Below are positions 27,372-36,746 of a DNA stretch of 64,000 nucleotides, piece after piece. This stretch comes from DAOUJH01 sp965248955 (lineage in GTDB: Bacteria > Chloroflexota > Dehalococcoidia > Lucifugimonadales > QGNO01). Location: positions 372,001-436,000 of the forward strand of contig OZ252212.1 of the NCBI GenBank assembly GCA_965248955.1. Reading direction: 5' to 3'. The position numbers and the translations under genes are program-made. Numbering within the stretch: position 1 is the first letter of the stretch; the number at the start of each line of letters is the position of its first letter. A model generated the notes under the pieces. It ran no database searches and had not been told where the DNA came from. It worked only from the letters and a program-made list of their open reading frames with translations.

Positions 27372-27995
27372 CTATTTTGCGGCTGTTACTTCTCTACCAG
27401 CCAGGACTTCATCAACCAGACCGTATTCCTTGGCTTGATCTGCATCCAGGTAGTAATCACGGTCCGTGTCCTGGGCGATCTTTTCATAAGTTTGGCCGGT
27501 ATTGCGAGCCAAAATGCTGCGGATCTTGTCCTGCATGCGCAGAATCTCCCGTGCCGCTATCTCAATGTCAGAGGCCTGGCCCTGGGCGCCCCCCATGGGC
27601 TGGTGCATGTGTACCGTGGCGTTGGGAAGGGCATACCTCTTCCCTTTGACCCCGGCGCTAAGCAGCACCGTGGCCATGCTTGCCGCCATTCCAACGCATA
27701 TTGTGGATACCTCTGCACGAACCATCTGAATGGTATCGTAGATAGCAAGCCCCGCGCTGATTACGCCGCCGGGGCTATTGATGTACAGGTTGATGTCCTT
27801 ATCCGGGTCCTCTCTATCCAGATAAAGAAGCTGGGCAACGACCAGATTGGCTACTGAGTCGTTTATTACGGTGCCCAGGAAAACGATCCTCTCCCTGAGC
27901 AACAGGGAATAAATGTCGAAAGCCCTCTCTCCCCTGGAAGAGCTCTCCACAACCATGGGGATTATGTTTTCAAAATCACCCGGACGATACAGCAT
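27372..27995 (-). CDS. clpP: ClpP serine protease subunit
   Basis: Self-compartmentalised peptidase, 207 residues. Triad: Ser106 (GMAASMA), His131 (HMHQPMGG) and Asp near 180 (DTDRDYYLDADQA). Oligomer handle and YINSPGG present. The true start is the ATG at 27995, because AGGAGGTGA lies 8 bases before it; the in-frame GTG 9 bases upstream falls inside that ribosome site. Confidence 0.96.
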   Translation of the reverse strand: MLYRPGDFENIIPMVVESSSRGERAFDIYSLLLRERIVFLGTVINDSVANLVVAQLLYLDREDPDKDINLYINSPGGVISAGLAIYDTIQMVRAEVSTICVGMAASMATVLLSAGVKGKRYALPNATVHMHQPMGGAQGQASDIEIAAREILRMQDKIRSILARNTGQTYEKIAQDTDRDYYLDADQAKEYGLVDEVLAGREVTAAK

Positions 27996-28045
27996 TAGTC
28001 TCACCTCCTGATTCTCAGCTTTCGATCTGTTGGATATATTGTTCG

Positions 28046-29338
28046 CTACGTCTCCTGATGTTCTCCCTTGGCGACTTCAACCAATCTCCGCAGAGCCTTG
28101 CGCCTCACCAATATTCGTTCCAGGGATTCCTTGCCGTCATCGCTTTCAAGGTTATGCCTCAAGCCTCCGGTTTGATCACCGGCGCCGGCGAGCAGGTTTT
28201 TGATTTCCTCCTCGATTTCCTCCGGCGAGACCTCTATGCCTTCCAACTCCGCCACTTTTCCTATGGCGTAAGTGCGCTTTAGCCTAACTTCAGCAGCCTC
28301 TTTCAACTCCTGGCGATGCTCACCAGGACTCTTGCCCACGGTCTGAAGATACTGCTCCATGCTCACTTGTTGACGGCGCAGAGCCTGCTCCTCATTTTGA
28401 AGCATATGGTCAACTTCGTGCTCGACCATTACCGCCGATAGGTCTATGTTAGCCTTCTCCAGGAGCGTCTCAAGCACCTGGTTCTCGTACTTGTCCTGGG
28501 CCTCTATCTGTCGTTGAGCAAGGAAGTCTTCTCTGAGTTTCTTTGTCAGCGCCTCCAGATTATCGTATCCCTCACCCACGCCTTTGGCGAATTCATCGTC
28601 TAGTTCAGGGAGGTTTTTAGCTTTTGTTTCATGGATGGCGACGTTAAATTGGACATCTTTTCCAGCTAGGTTGCTATCCGGATAGTCCCCTGGCAAGGAT
28701 ATGGTGAACTCCTTGGTTTCCTGGTTCTTGATGCCGACCAGCTGCTGAGGGAAACCGGCGACGGGACTGACGTTGTCCTCTAGAACCATGTAGACGATGC
28801 CCTCTTGCTTGGTGATTTCCTTCCCATCCAGGTTAGCTTTGATATCCAAGGTAACCTGGTCGCCCATGGCAACGGGACGGTCGACAGGTTCCCAGGGGGC
28901 TGCCTCTTGCTGCAGGAGGTCCAGGAGAGGGTTGATTTGATCATCCGTAACGATTACCGGCTCAACCGGAACGCGGATTTCGCGATATGCATCCAGCACC
29001 ACTTCCGGGGCAATGGGAACCGCCGCCTTGATCACGATAGGCTCGCGCTGGACCAGTTCAACTTGTGGGATGCTGGCTTGCTCCAAGCCTTGATCCTTGA
29101 TGGCCCTCTGTACAATTTCAGGGAGCATTAGATCCAGGGCGTCGTCTTCCAGGGAGTGGCGCCCCACGAATCGTTCGAGCACGGGTCTAGGGGCTTTACC
29201 TTTGCGGAACCCGGGAATGTTGATTCTCCCCACCACGCGCTGATAGGCACGCTGTAGATACGGCTCCATGTCTTCTTCCTCAACTTCAATGTTGAGTGAA
29301 ACCTCACTGTGTTCTACGTCTTCTTTGGTAACCTTCAA
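28046..29338 (-). CDS. tig: Trigger factor
   Basis: Ribosome-bound chaperone and peptidyl-prolyl isomerase. N-terminal ribosome-binding domain with the docking signature GFRKGKAP (about residues 45-52), FKBP-type middle domain, and a long helical C-terminal chaperone domain. 430 residues from the TTG at 29338, which has GGGAGG 7 bases upstream; the open frame reaches 22 codons further, through a 14-bp hairpin, and that part is not believed. Order tig-clpP-clpX is a common bacterial set. Confidence 0.94.
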   Translation of the reverse strand: MKVTKEDVEHSEVSLNIEVEEEDMEPYLQRAYQRVVGRINIPGFRKGKAPRPVLERFVGRHSLEDDALDLMLPEIVQRAIKDQGLEQASIPQVELVQREPIVIKAAVPIAPEVVLDAYREIRVPVEPVIVTDDQINPLLDLLQQEAAPWEPVDRPVAMGDQVTLDIKANLDGKEITKQEGIVYMVLEDNVSPVAGFPQQLVGIKNQETKEFTISLPGDYPDSNLAGKDVQFNVAIHETKAKNLPELDDEFAKGVGEGYDNLEALTKKLREDFLAQRQIEAQDKYENQVLETLLEKANIDLSAVMVEHEVDHMLQNEEQALRRQQVSMEQYLQTVGKSPGEHRQELKEAAEVRLKRTYAIGKVAELEGIEVSPEEIEEEIKNLLAGAGDQTGGLRHNLESDDGKESLERILVRRKALRRLVEVAKGEHQET

Positions 29339-29366
29339 GAAAGGCCCTCCCAAGCGAGTGCTGACA

Positions 29367-29403
29367 TGACGTGTGCCGCTCTCTTGATAAGCGGCACACG
29401 TCA
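29367..29403 (-). promoter_or_regulatory. Perfect 14-bp inverted repeat ahead of tig
   Basis: Arms 29367-29380 and 29390-29403 (TGACGTGTGCCGCT and its complement), 9-base loop. It lies between the aspS stop and the tig start. No T-run follows on the minus strand, so it may be an attenuator, an RNA-stability hairpin or a protein site rather than a simple terminator. Confidence 0.75.
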
Positions 29404-29447
29404 CAACCTAAACGAAGCGTACACTTCAGATTATAGCACGGCCTAAA

Positions 29448-31262
29448 CTATGGGGAAGCCGGTCTTGGCCTATCTGCTATTTCAAGGTGGAGCTCTTCAA
29501 GTTGCTGTGAGTTGACCGGAGCCGGCGTGTTGAACAGGGGATCCACACCGCTCTGCGTCTTGGGAAATGCTATCACGTCACGTATAGATTCAGCGTGGTC
29601 TGAGAGCAAGGTGACAAGCCGGTCTATCCCAGGGGCTATGCCGCCGTGAGGCGGTGCGCCGAACTCCAAGGCACCCAAGAGCTGGCCAAAGCGTTCCTCC
29701 ATCTGCTCATCCGTGTACCCCAGGAATCGCATGATTCGCTCCTGCTTTTCCCTGTTGTGAATGCGGATGCTTCCGCTGGCCAGCTCTTGGCCGTTGCATA
29801 CCAGGTCGTAGTGCCTAGCTCTCATACTGCCGGGGTCGTTGTCAAGCAAGTCCCAGTGCTCCTGCCAGGGAGACGTGAACAAATGATGGGACGGTGCCCA
29901 GCCTTCGGTTTCGTCGTCCCATTCAAAGAGGGGAAAGTCCATTACAAAGGCAAAGGCAAGGATGGTTGGATCCACCAAGTCCAAACGGCGCCCCATTTCT
30001 TCCCGCAACTGAGACAAAGCGGTATTGGTGGTCCTGGCCGGCCCTGCCACCATGAAGATGAGGTCTCCCGGATTGGCTCCGGTGCGCCCGGCCATCTCTC
30101 TTACCTGCTCTATAGTGAGGAACCTGGCCAAAGGGGAGCGAACGTGGTCAATTGTCATGTCGTCCAAGCTGGCGGCTTCTTCAGAAAGTGCGATGGTGAG
30201 CAGCCCGTTTGCCCCTCTTGTTTGGACAAAAGAGATCAAATCATCTATCTCACGGCGCGAATAGGAGGCGCAACCCGGCGCGGCAAACGCCTTGGCTATT
30301 CCGCCGGACTGAACGGCGTTTCTGAGCACCTGGGACTCTGATTGGCGGGCTACGTCGGTCAGATCCGCCAGCTCCAGCTTAAACCTAATGTCCGGCTTGT
30401 CAGTGCCGTACTTCTCCATAACATCGTCGTAGCGGAGGCGTGGGAACGGACCCATAGTTCGGCGGTTATGAGCCACTTTGTAGACTACATCTGTATAAAG
30501 CTCTTCAATGAGCGCAGTAACGTCGTTCTCGTCCACAAAGCTCATCTCCAAATCCAGCTGAGTATGCTCGTATTGGCGGTCGCCTCTAAGGTCTTCGTCT
30601 CTGAAGCAACGAGCTATCTGGAAATAGCGCTCGAAGCCGGCGACCATGAGAAGCTGCTTCAGCTGCTGTGGGGACTGCGGCAAAGCGTAGAAGCTACCTG
30701 GATTCAGACGGCTGGGTACAAGGAAATCACGGGCTCCTTCCGGGGTGCTTTTGATTAGAATTGGCGTCTCTATCTCAACAAAGTCTCGAGTGTCCAGGAA
30801 GTCCCGGATGTACTGCACCACGCGATGTCGTAGAACTATGTTGTCGTGCATGCTAGCCGTGCGCAGATCTAGGTAACGGTACTGCATCCTCAACAGCTCA
30901 TCGACCTGCCCGTCGTCGGCGATCTCAAACGGCGGCGTCTTCGACTGATTCAGCACCTCCGCCTTTGTGACATGCACCTCTATTTCACCCGTGGGTATGT
31001 TGGGGTTATCAGAGCTTGCCGGGCGCTGCCTAACGTCGCCCTCCACCAGCACTACCCATTCACTGCGAAGGGATCCGGCGATCCTGTGGGCTTCGGGAAC
31101 AGTCTCAGGATTGAACACCACCTGAACAATACCCTTGCTGTCCCGCAGGTCTATGAAGATAAGGCCACCGTGATCACGGCGGCGGTGTACCCATCCCGCC
31201 AGCGTTACTTTCAAGCCAACATGGCTTTTTCTCAAATCACCACAGGAAATACTCTTCAGCAA
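29448..31262 (-). CDS. aspS: Aspartyl-tRNA synthetase
   Basis: Class IIb synthetase, 604 residues, bacterial type with anticodon-binding OB domain (GLKVTLAGWVHRRRDHGG, IFIDLRD), class II motif 2 (FRDEDLRGDRQ), the bacterial GAD insertion (about 300-420) and motif 3 (GGIAPGIDRLVTLL). A much longer frame runs 184 codons upstream across the promoter of ilvD; the real start is the TTG at 31262, which has GGGAGG 8 bases before it. Divergent from ilvD. Confidence 0.95.
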   Translation of the reverse strand: MLKSISCGDLRKSHVGLKVTLAGWVHRRRDHGGLIFIDLRDSKGIVQVVFNPETVPEAHRIAGSLRSEWVVLVEGDVRQRPASSDNPNIPTGEIEVHVTKAEVLNQSKTPPFEIADDGQVDELLRMQYRYLDLRTASMHDNIVLRHRVVQYIRDFLDTRDFVEIETPILIKSTPEGARDFLVPSRLNPGSFYALPQSPQQLKQLLMVAGFERYFQIARCFRDEDLRGDRQYEHTQLDLEMSFVDENDVTALIEELYTDVVYKVAHNRRTMGPFPRLRYDDVMEKYGTDKPDIRFKLELADLTDVARQSESQVLRNAVQSGGIAKAFAAPGCASYSRREIDDLISFVQTRGANGLLTIALSEEAASLDDMTIDHVRSPLARFLTIEQVREMAGRTGANPGDLIFMVAGPARTTNTALSQLREEMGRRLDLVDPTILAFAFVMDFPLFEWDDETEGWAPSHHLFTSPWQEHWDLLDNDPGSMRARHYDLVCNGQELASGSIRIHNREKQERIMRFLGYTDEQMEERFGQLLGALEFGAPPHGGIAPGIDRLVTLLSDHAESIRDVIAFPKTQSGVDPLFNTPAPVNSQQLEELHLEIADRPRPASP

Positions 31263-31380
31263 TCTCGTCACCTCCCAGCATTGCCGCCTGATTATAAGAA
31301 GGTATCGCCTGTGATTCAATGGACAAGTTCCCTTTATAAGCACTACGATAAGCCAGCTACCAACAAGAGAGGGGTAAAAT

Positions 31381-33066
31381 ATGGCAACAAGAGCCGGATT
31401 CGACATCAAGCACAAGAGCAAGGAGATAACGGAGGGGCCGGAACGCGCGCCGGCTCGTGCGTACTTCAGGGCCATGGGGCTTGGGGACGACGAGATCAAA
31501 GCTCCCTTCATTGGCGTGGCGGACCTGGCCAGTGACGTGACGCCGTGCAATTTCCACCTGGCTCGACTGACGAAGCAGGTGAAGCAAGGCATCCGCGACG
31601 CCAGGGGCACGCCGTTTGAGTTCGGCACCATCACGGTCAGCGACGGCATATCCATGGGCACGGAAGGCATGAAAGCGTCGCTGGTCAGCCGTGAAGTCAT
31701 CGCCGACTCCATTGAGCTTGTATCCAGAGCGGAGTGGTTCGACGGCCTGGTCACCGTTGCCGGCTGCGACAAGAACCTGCCTGGTTGTCTCATGGCCATA
31801 GCCAGGCTGAACATACCCTCGGTGTTCGTCTATGGCGGCACCATATTGCCCGGCCGCTTCCACAACCGCGACGTGAGCATCCAAGACGTGTTCGAGGCGG
31901 TGGGAGCGCATTCGCGAGGGGCAATGAGCGACGAAGACCTGCTGGAGCTGGAACGCAACGCCTGTCCCGGCGCCGGGTCTTGCGCCGGTCTCTTCACGGC
32001 CAACACCATGTCCACGGCCATAGAAGCGCTGGGCATGTCCCTGCCAGGCGACGCCTCTATTCCGGCAGTGCATCCGGACAAGGAGGAGGAGTGCCGGCGT
32101 TCCGGGCAGGCCGTATTGAATCTGCTAAAGGAGGGGATCAGGCCGCGCGATATTCTAACCAGGAAGGCGTTTGAAAACAGTATAGCGGTGACTCTGTCCA
32201 TGGGTGGCTCTACCAATTTGGTGCTGCATTTGCTGGCCATAGCCCATGAAGCAGGCATCGACCTCACCTTGGAGGACTTCAATCAGATCAGCGATAGGAC
32301 GCCCTACATCGCCGATATGAAGCCCGGCGGCCAGTATGTAATGGCCGACTTGCACAGAATAGGCGGCGTGTCACAGGTGATGAGAAGGCTTCTGGATGCG
32401 GGGCTGCTTCATGGAGACGTTGTCACCGTTACCGGCAAAACAGTGGCGGAGAACTTGAGCAACGTAGACCTGGTATCCGACCAAGACATCATCTACCCCG
32501 TGGAATCGCCGCGGGGTCCCAGCGGCGGCCTGATCATCGTCAAGGGGAATCTGGCGCCGGAAGGCGGGGTGGTCAAAGTCGCGGGCAAGCAGCACTTGCA
32601 GCAACGTGGCCCTGCCCGTGTATTCGACCGCGAACAAGATGCCTTTGCTGCTATCCAGCGCCGGGAGATCAAGGCGGGAGACGTGGTGGTTATCCGGTTT
32701 GAAGGACCGAAAGGGGGCCCGGGTATGCGAGAGATGCTGGCAGTGACCGCCGCCATTGTGGGACAGGGATTGGGCGAAGACGTAGCGCTCCTCACCGACG
32801 GCAGGTTCTCCGGAGCCACCCACGGCCTCATGGTGGGTCACGTGGCGCCTGAAGCCGCCGTGGGGGGTCCAATTGCTCTGGTGAAGGACGGCGACATTGT
32901 CAATGTAGATGCCGTAAACCGCAAGCTGGAACTGGAGGTGGATGAAGAGGAACTTGCCGCACGACGCGGTAAGTGGCAATCTATAGCTCCGAACTATACG
33001 ACTGGGGCCCTGGCAAAATACGCGAAGCTGGTCGGCTCCGCGGCGCAGGGCGCAGTCACGGGGTAG
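31381..33066 (+). CDS. ilvD: Dihydroxy-acid dehydratase
   Basis: Fourth step of valine/isoleucine synthesis, dehydrating 2,3-dihydroxy acids to 2-oxo acids with an iron-sulfur cluster. 561 residues. Cluster cysteines lie in VTPCNFHL, GCDKNLPGC and PGAGSCAGLFTANTM; the SGGLIIVKGNLAPEG and TDGRFSGATHG motifs are intact. ATG at 31381 behind GAGAGGGG. No other ilv gene is near. Confidence 0.96.
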   Translation: MATRAGFDIKHKSKEITEGPERAPARAYFRAMGLGDDEIKAPFIGVADLASDVTPCNFHLARLTKQVKQGIRDARGTPFEFGTITVSDGISMGTEGMKASLVSREVIADSIELVSRAEWFDGLVTVAGCDKNLPGCLMAIARLNIPSVFVYGGTILPGRFHNRDVSIQDVFEAVGAHSRGAMSDEDLLELERNACPGAGSCAGLFTANTMSTAIEALGMSLPGDASIPAVHPDKEEECRRSGQAVLNLLKEGIRPRDILTRKAFENSIAVTLSMGGSTNLVLHLLAIAHEAGIDLTLEDFNQISDRTPYIADMKPGGQYVMADLHRIGGVSQVMRRLLDAGLLHGDVVTVTGKTVAENLSNVDLVSDQDIIYPVESPRGPSGGLIIVKGNLAPEGGVVKVAGKQHLQQRGPARVFDREQDAFAAIQRREIKAGDVVVIRFEGPKGGPGMREMLAVTAAIVGQGLGEDVALLTDGRFSGATHGLMVGHVAPEAAVGGPIALVKDGDIVNVDAVNRKLELEVDEEELAARRGKWQSIAPNYTTGALAKYAKLVGSAAQGAVTG

Positions 33067-33185
33067 TGTTGCTCAATCGGCTGGATCGCAGACGTTCTGA
33101 ATTGGCAACGGGTGGCTGCCATCCTTATCGGCAAACGAGTCTGCTTGGTAGACTGTTACAATTGCGTGCTCGGTTTCGGTAGCTA

Positions 33186-34196
33186 ATGGATATCATCTTT
33201 ATCTGGCTCCAATTCGCTGTTGCTACAGCCTTGATCTTCGGCACGTCAAAGTTCCTTGCCAGGTCGGTAGACGTCATCGCATTCAAGACAGGACTGGGCA
33301 GGGCCTTCTTGGGAGTCGTGCTCCTTGCATCCGCCACGTCACTCCCGGAGCTTGGCACCGGGATCAGTTCAATTGCCATAGTGGGGTCTCCGGACTTAGC
33401 CGCCGGTGATGCTTTCGGAAGCAACCTGGTGAACCTCCTAATCATTGGTCTCATAGATCTGTGGTGGAGAAACGGGCCAATTCTAAACGCGTTTGGAACC
33501 ACAACGGTGCTGGTAGCAACCCTAGGGATAGTAGTGATAAGCGCAGCCACCATTGCTTTAACGTTCCACAACTCCAGCGACCTTTTTGCTACCTGGTTTT
33601 TAAGCCCGTTTTCCGTATTGATGATGGTGACTTTCCTCATGGGCCTGTATCTGATCTATAGCTTCGAAAAAACTGAACGCACCGCACGAAAAGCAGAAGA
33701 CACGGATTACTCCAATGCCAAACTGCCATTAGAAATCGGCGTTTATCTTTTGTCCGCCACTGTAATTATAGCTTCGGCGGTGTGGCTTGCTTTTACTGGC
33801 GAGAGTATCGCTGAAGAGATGGGCTGGGGAACCAGCTTTGTAGGCACACAGTTCCTTGCACTGAGCACGTCTCTTCCCGAGATGGGAGCGTCTTTCGCCG
33901 CACTGCGAATTCGCGCGCCGGAGCTGGCGGTATCCAACGTTCTGGGCAGCAACTTGTTCAACATGGGATTCGTCCTCTGGGCGGACGACCTGGCGTATTC
34001 AGGCGGTACGTTCTGGACGGCCATTTCAGAGATCCACAGCATGACTGCCGCTCTTGCAATAGTCATGACCGCCGTGGTCATTATAGCGCTGGTGAGGAGG
34101 AACAGAAGCAGACCCAGCCGGTTCTGGACTTACGAAGCGGTTACGCTCATTGCTCTCTACGCACTTGCCAGTGTGCTGATTTTCTACCTGAGTTGA
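33186..34196 (+). CDS. Ca2+/cation antiporter (CaCA family)
   Basis: 336-residue membrane protein with about ten helices and two inverted repeats, each bearing the ion-binding alpha motif: LLASATSLPELGTGISS with GDAFGSNLVN in the first half and ALSTSLPEMGASFAAL with VSNVLGSNLFN in the second. Members swap Na+ or H+ for Ca2+. Ion preference cannot be told. Stands alone 119 bases behind ilvD. Confidence 0.88.
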   Translation: MDIIFIWLQFAVATALIFGTSKFLARSVDVIAFKTGLGRAFLGVVLLASATSLPELGTGISSIAIVGSPDLAAGDAFGSNLVNLLIIGLIDLWWRNGPILNAFGTTTVLVATLGIVVISAATIALTFHNSSDLFATWFLSPFSVLMMVTFLMGLYLIYSFEKTERTARKAEDTDYSNAKLPLEIGVYLLSATVIIASAVWLAFTGESIAEEMGWGTSFVGTQFLALSTSLPEMGASFAALRIRAPELAVSNVLGSNLFNMGFVLWADDLAYSGGTFWTAISEIHSMTAALAIVMTAVVIIALVRRNRSRPSRFWTYEAVTLIALYALASVLIFYLS

Positions 34197-34229
34197 CCCG
34201 GCCTCTTGGCCGAGAACCGCGCAGGGCGA

Positions 34230-34832
34230 TCAAGCCAGTCTTTCAACGGCTCTTCTATAGTCTTCAGCAGTGTTCATGTCCAATATCGCTTCAGGATCAT
34301 CTACGGGAACTCGATTCACCTCAGCGCCATGCCGCTCTATCACCTCTCGCAAGCCCCTCTTGGCCTCGCTGATGCTCATCAATTCGGGCAGCAGGCCACG
34401 GGAAAAGAGCACGGGATGTCCTCCTCTGCCCTGATACACGGGATACGTGATCGCTGAGCCCTGTCGCAGGTGGGTCTCTAACACCTCGCTCAGCAGTTTG
34501 GGGGATCTGGGCTGGTCTACGGAGATTATCATCACGTGCCCCGCCTCAGGGCTGAGCATCTTCAACCCGGCGCGTACGGAGCTGCTCTTCCCCGTCTTAT
34601 ACCTCAGGTTGACGACTACTTCAGCCCCGGACTCGCTTTCAACAAGAGGTCGTATTGATTCCGCCCTGTGACCCAGTACGGCGATTATCTGATCAACCCC
34701 GGAATCTATCAGGGACCTCACCTGGTATTGGACAAGCGGAACTCTTTGCCAGTCCAACAAGGCTTTGGGATGACCCATGCGAGTCGACTCCCCCGCAGCG
34801 AGGAGTACAGCGCTAATGCGGGTGCGCGCCAC
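34230..34832 (-). CDS. MocA-like molybdenum cofactor nucleotidyltransferase
   Basis: 200 residues with the nucleotidyltransferase start SAVLLAAGESTRMGHPKALL (8-27), SVDQPRSP for metal binding and GRGGHPVLF for cofactor handling. MocA adds CMP to molybdopterin for xanthine-oxidase-type enzymes; such genes are usually next to xdhC, as here (4-base gap). It would mature the cofactor for the coxSLM enzyme 26 kb away. GTG start at 34832 without a strong ribosome site, probably coupled to xdhC. Confidence 0.82.
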   Translation of the reverse strand: MARTRISAVLLAAGESTRMGHPKALLDWQRVPLVQYQVRSLIDSGVDQIIAVLGHRAESIRPLVESESGAEVVVNLRYKTGKSSSVRAGLKMLSPEAGHVMIISVDQPRSPKLLSEVLETHLRQGSAITYPVYQGRGGHPVLFSRGLLPELMSISEAKRGLREVIERHGAEVNRVPVDDPEAILDMNTAEDYRRAVERLA

Positions 34833-34836
34833 GGCT

Positions 34837-35979
34837 TCAATCAGCGTGAGAAAGGGATTTGGTCTTGCCGGTGCTCACCTTCTCAGCCAGATTTCGCAGG
34901 TACTTCTTAGGCAACATCATTGGCTGGCCGCTGCCACCGAGACGCCACTGGACCACTTCCGCCATTATGCTAATTGCGATTTCAGCCGGTGTCCTAGCCT
35001 TTATATCGACTCCTATAGGGGCGTGGATATTCTCTATCCTCTCCAAGGGGAGACCGCGTTTGAGAAGCTCCTCATAGATCAGAATAACCTTGCGCTTTGA
35101 GCCGACAAGCCCAACGTATCCCGCGGGACTTCTAGCGGCAGATTCCAATGCCAGATCATCGAAATTGTGGCCGCGAGTCGCGATTACAATGGCCGTGTTT
35201 TTGCTGACGGGGAAGTTTTCCAAGCCGTTCGCATAACCAGCCACCGCTACGGCTTCAGCATCCGGGAACCTTTCTGCGTTGGCAAATTCACGCCTGTCGT
35301 CTAGGACGAACAACCGCAGGCCCAGCATCTTCGCCAGAGGCGCCACGGACCTGGAAATGTGTCCACCGCCCATGAGTATCAGGGTAGCCGGCGACGTGTA
35401 GGCTTCGATGAACAACTCGTCTCCCCGCTGTGTGGTCATATGCGCACATTTGCCCTGTTCCATCAATTCCCGCGCTTTTGCCTCCGCCAAGCTATCAAGC
35501 TGCGGACGGCCCACTGTACCCTGCGCGGCGCCGTCATCCAGTATGATCAGTTTATTTCCAACCTCTTCCTCTTCCGGCGATTTGATCAGAGTAGCCACGC
35601 CCAGGGGACTGCCTCCGCCGTAGGCATCAACAATACGTCCGGCAAGGTGGGCAAAACGAGCCGCTTCCCGCACGGGTTCAATGAAGAAATACATGGTCCC
35701 GCCACACACCAGACCGTCTCTAGCGGCGATCTCTTCGTTTAGGTAGTAGTCGCGATATTCCGGCCCGCTGCCATTTCGCAGGATCTCCTTGGCTGCAAAC
35801 CAGATATCCCCTTCCACGCAACCCCCACCAAGGGTTCCTACCGCAGACCCGTCCTGGCGCACCAGCAGCTTGGAGCCAGGCTTTTGAGGCGTAGAGCCCT
35901 TGGTGTGGACCACGGTAGCAATGGCAAAGGGCTCTTCCTTCCGGGATAACTCAATAGCTTCCTTAAATACAGATTCCAT
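34837..35979 (-). CDS. xdhC: XdhC/CoxI-family molybdoenzyme maturation factor
   Basis: 380 residues. N-terminal XdhC/CoxI domain (ATVVHTKGSTPQKPGSKLLV, GTLGGGCVEG with the conserved cysteine) and C-terminal Rossmann domain (LILMGGGHISRSVAPLAKML, VGLVGSKRK). XdhC binds molybdenum cofactor, oversees sulfuration and delivers it to xanthine-dehydrogenase-type apoenzymes. Pairs with the mocA-like gene downstream. ATG at 35979. Confidence 0.9.
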   Translation of the reverse strand: MESVFKEAIELSRKEEPFAIATVVHTKGSTPQKPGSKLLVRQDGSAVGTLGGGCVEGDIWFAAKEILRNGSGPEYRDYYLNEEIAARDGLVCGGTMYFFIEPVREAARFAHLAGRIVDAYGGGSPLGVATLIKSPEEEEVGNKLIILDDGAAQGTVGRPQLDSLAEAKARELMEQGKCAHMTTQRGDELFIEAYTSPATLILMGGGHISRSVAPLAKMLGLRLFVLDDRREFANAERFPDAEAVAVAGYANGLENFPVSKNTAIVIATRGHNFDDLALESAARSPAGYVGLVGSKRKVILIYEELLKRGLPLERIENIHAPIGVDIKARTPAEIAISIMAEVVQWRLGGSGQPMMLPKKYLRNLAEKVSTGKTKSLSHAD

Positions 35980-36170
35980 CAGCCACTCTTGCAGAATAGA
36001 TCAAACTTAAGCATAACAGGGCAACATTTGTTAAGCAATCAACATGTTCTGATAGAATGGCGCAACTGCAACCGAATCTTTTGGTTAGACAGTATCTAAA
36101 TCCGGGGGCGCAATGGCTACGTATAGCAATATAGACAGGCCTATCGCCCCTATGAGTTTGGGAACTGGCC

Positions 36171-36746
36171 GTGTCCTATGAACATCTAGAAGATGAGCAA
36201 CTGGTTAGCTTAATTGTCCAGCAAGACCAGAGAGGACTTGGTGCTCTCTACGACAGGTATGGCAAAGCGGTATTTGGCTTTGTCTATCATCTCTTAGGTG
36301 ACGTAGGGCAGACAGAGGAAGTAGTGCAAGAGGTATTTCTAAGGGTCTGGCTCAGAGCGTCTAGTTACCGGCCTGAACGGGGAAGGTTCCAGACTTGGAT
36401 CATGTCCATGGCCCACCATAGGGCGGTAGACGAGTTGCGCAAACGCAGACGGCTGCGGGATATCCTGGAAACGGAAGCCAGGCTCACTTTGATGGACAGC
36501 AGGGCACAGGAAGATACGGCAGCCGAGTGGGCAGAGCACCGAGAAGAGAGTGAGGTTGTGCGTAAGGCCCTGGAGTCCTTGCCGGAAGAACAACGCCAAG
36601 TGATCCAAATGTCTTACTATGAGGGTTACAGCCAGTCTGAGATAGCAGAGTTGCTGCAACATCCGCTAGGTACAGTCAAGACAAGAATGAGATTGGGAAT
36701 GCAAAAGTTGAAGACAGCTTTAGCATTACTTCAGGAGATAACGTGA
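36171..36746 (+). CDS. ECF-type RNA polymerase sigma factor
   Basis: 191 residues with sigma region 2 (ALYDRYGKAVFGFVYHLLGD, EVVQEVFLRVW, FQTWIMSMAHHRAVDELRKR) and region 4 (LPEEQRQVIQMSYYEGYSQS, EIAELLQHPLGTVKTRMRLG). Resembles the SigK/ECF19 branch. Begins at a GTG (36171). Its stop overlaps the start of the anti-sigma gene in GTGA, so the two are made together. Confidence 0.92.
   Translation: MSYEHLEDEQLVSLIVQQDQRGLGALYDRYGKAVFGFVYHLLGDVGQTEEVVQEVFLRVWLRASSYRPERGRFQTWIMSMAHHRAVDELRKRRRLRDILETEARLTLMDSRAQEDTAAEWAEHREESEVVRKALESLPEEQRQVIQMSYYEGYSQSEIAELLQHPLGTVKTRMRLGMQKLKTALALLQEIT

Noticed and set aside
31263..31814. N-terminal extension of aspS
   Set aside because: It crosses the divergent promoter and ilvD coding sequence; a well placed ribosome site marks the start at 31262.
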